DNA of 11,129 nt, taken from contig PCRZ01000011.1 in NCBI GenBank assembly GCA_002772205.1, forward strand, positions 1 through 11,129. Reading direction: 5' to 3'. The notes under the pieces were generated by a model. The model was not told where the DNA came from and did no database searches. It worked only from the letters and a program-made list of their open reading frames with translations. Numbering within the stretch: the stretch's first letter is position 1; each line of letters opens with the position of its first letter. Positions 10,908 to 11,129 of the stretch are shown one piece after another. A program made the translations under genes and the position numbers. The DNA comes from Candidatus Jorgensenbacteria bacterium CG23_combo_of_CG06-09_8_20_14_all_54_14. Lineage in GTDB: Bacteria; Patescibacteriota; Minisyncoccia; UBA6257; GWB1-50-10.

Positions 10908-10993
10908 CCACGGGCGCTCGCCTTGCCGAAGCCTTGTGCCACCGCTAAAGCTTCAGGCGACACGCGGTCGGCGAAGCGCAGGTAAGCCCGTGG
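10908..10993. repeat. CCACGGGC long stem-loop, copy 3
   Basis: CCACGGGC (10908-10915) pairs with GCCCGTGG (10986-10993). Inside, GCGCTCGCC...CCG pairs with CGG...GGCGAAGCGC, and an inner GCC/GGC pair surrounds AAAGCTTC, giving a long branched stem. It ends GTGGAGTTTTATTCGG, like copy 2. The AAGCTT-with-GGCGAC motif resembles 3596-3610 near the tRNA terminator, read in the opposite sense. Confidence 0.6.
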
Positions 10994-11044
10994 AGTTTTA
11001 TTCGGCGTCCTCAAGATAAGATAAAATACCTTACAACAAGTGAT

Positions 11045-11080
11045 GCCTCAATTTGTACGCATATGCGTACAAATTGAGGC
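11045..11080. repeat. 36-bp perfect palindrome near the window end
   Basis: GCCTCAATTTGTACGCAT at 11045-11062 is mirrored exactly by 11063-11080 (ATGCGTACAAATTGAGGC). Length and loopless symmetry equal the palindrome at 2941-2976, but the sequence is unrelated. It lies 34 bases upstream of the -10-like element at 11112-11120, a place suited to an operator. Confidence 0.75.
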
Positions 11081-11109
11081 TGGCACAACGACCCCGTAGA
11101 AAATAATAG

Positions 11110-11129
11110 GGTGCTATAATTGATTATAG
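11110..11129 (+). promoter_or_regulatory. Extended -10 promoter inside a palindrome cut by the window end
   Basis: TGCTATAAT (11112-11120) is an extended -10 box, probably for a gene starting beyond the window. It sits within CTATAATTGATTATAG (11114-11129), palindromic except for the central TG. GGTGCT...TAATTGATTA resembles the hairpin at 4350-4375, so the repeat probably continues past the edge with AGCACC. The symmetric half also carries a TATAAT on the - strand. No -35 box at the right distance is seen. Confidence 0.45.

Noticed and set aside
10738..11019. 93-codon + frame near the window end
   Set aside because: It translates the purine tract, a palindrome and the CCACGGG stem; composition is repeat-like with no domain.
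1..11129. CRISPR array
   Set aside because: The palindromes are not regularly spaced direct repeats with unique spacers.

Overview
This window looks like chromosomal DNA from a small-genome bacterium of the Candidate Phyla Radiation (Patescibacteria), probably a Parcubacteria-like lineage. That is inference. It rests on a stand-alone winged-helix plus Cas2-like gene of a type common there, weak or missing Shine-Dalgarno sites, a tRNA gene without encoded CCA, DUF5666-like surface proteins, and intergenic DNA dense in palindromes and AGAAATCCGAAA-type repeats. All convincing genes are on the + strand.

Layout. 1-224: palindromes and an extended -10 promoter. 225-737: a PaaX/Cas2-like protein, apparently read from a leaderless message and bracketed by two nearly identical 30-bp palindromes. 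839-2836: lepA (elongation factor 4), carrying a large in-frame palindromic repeat and a second small one. 2837-3055: two copies of a 36-bp palindrome and a good promoter. 3056-3352: a FtsB/DivIC-like division protein. 3414-3484: tRNA-Gly(CCC). 3698-4270: an ECF-type sigma factor. 4271-4602: a hairpin and a promoter. 4603-5025: a small membrane protein, possibly the anti-sigma factor. 5038-5544: a membrane-anchored DUF5666-like protein. 5562-7325: a MacA/YknX-like adaptor. 7721-8437: a MacB/LolD-type ATPase. 8555-9778: a MacB/FtsX-type permease. 9993-10415: a second DUF5666-like protein. 10416-11129: no credible gene, but a cluster of repeats and palindromes, ending in a promoter-like palindrome cut by the window edge.

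From 3698 to 10415 the genes read as one functional locus: an ECF sigma factor and a putative membrane regulator, then an adaptor-ATPase-permease exporter with an exported DUF5666-like protein on each side. This resembles an envelope-stress or peptide/drug export module of the MacAB or Bacillus YknXYZ kind.

The striking feature is how inverted-repeat DNA has entered this locus and lepA. Between adaptor and ATPase lies a 271-bp unit: a 77-codon GIY-YIG nuclease gene between perfect 21-bp terminal inverted repeats, with its start codon one base inside the left repeat and its stop codon inside the right one. Between ATPase and permease lies a 120-bp inverted-repeat unit with no nuclease, whose ends overlap the flanking stop and start codons. 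In lepA a related class of palindromic repeat sits in frame between the G2 and G3 motifs, like the Rickettsia palindromic elements. The best candidates for something little described are the GIY-YIG terminal-repeat unit, the in-frame lepA repeat, and the Cas2-like gene with its paired palindromes.
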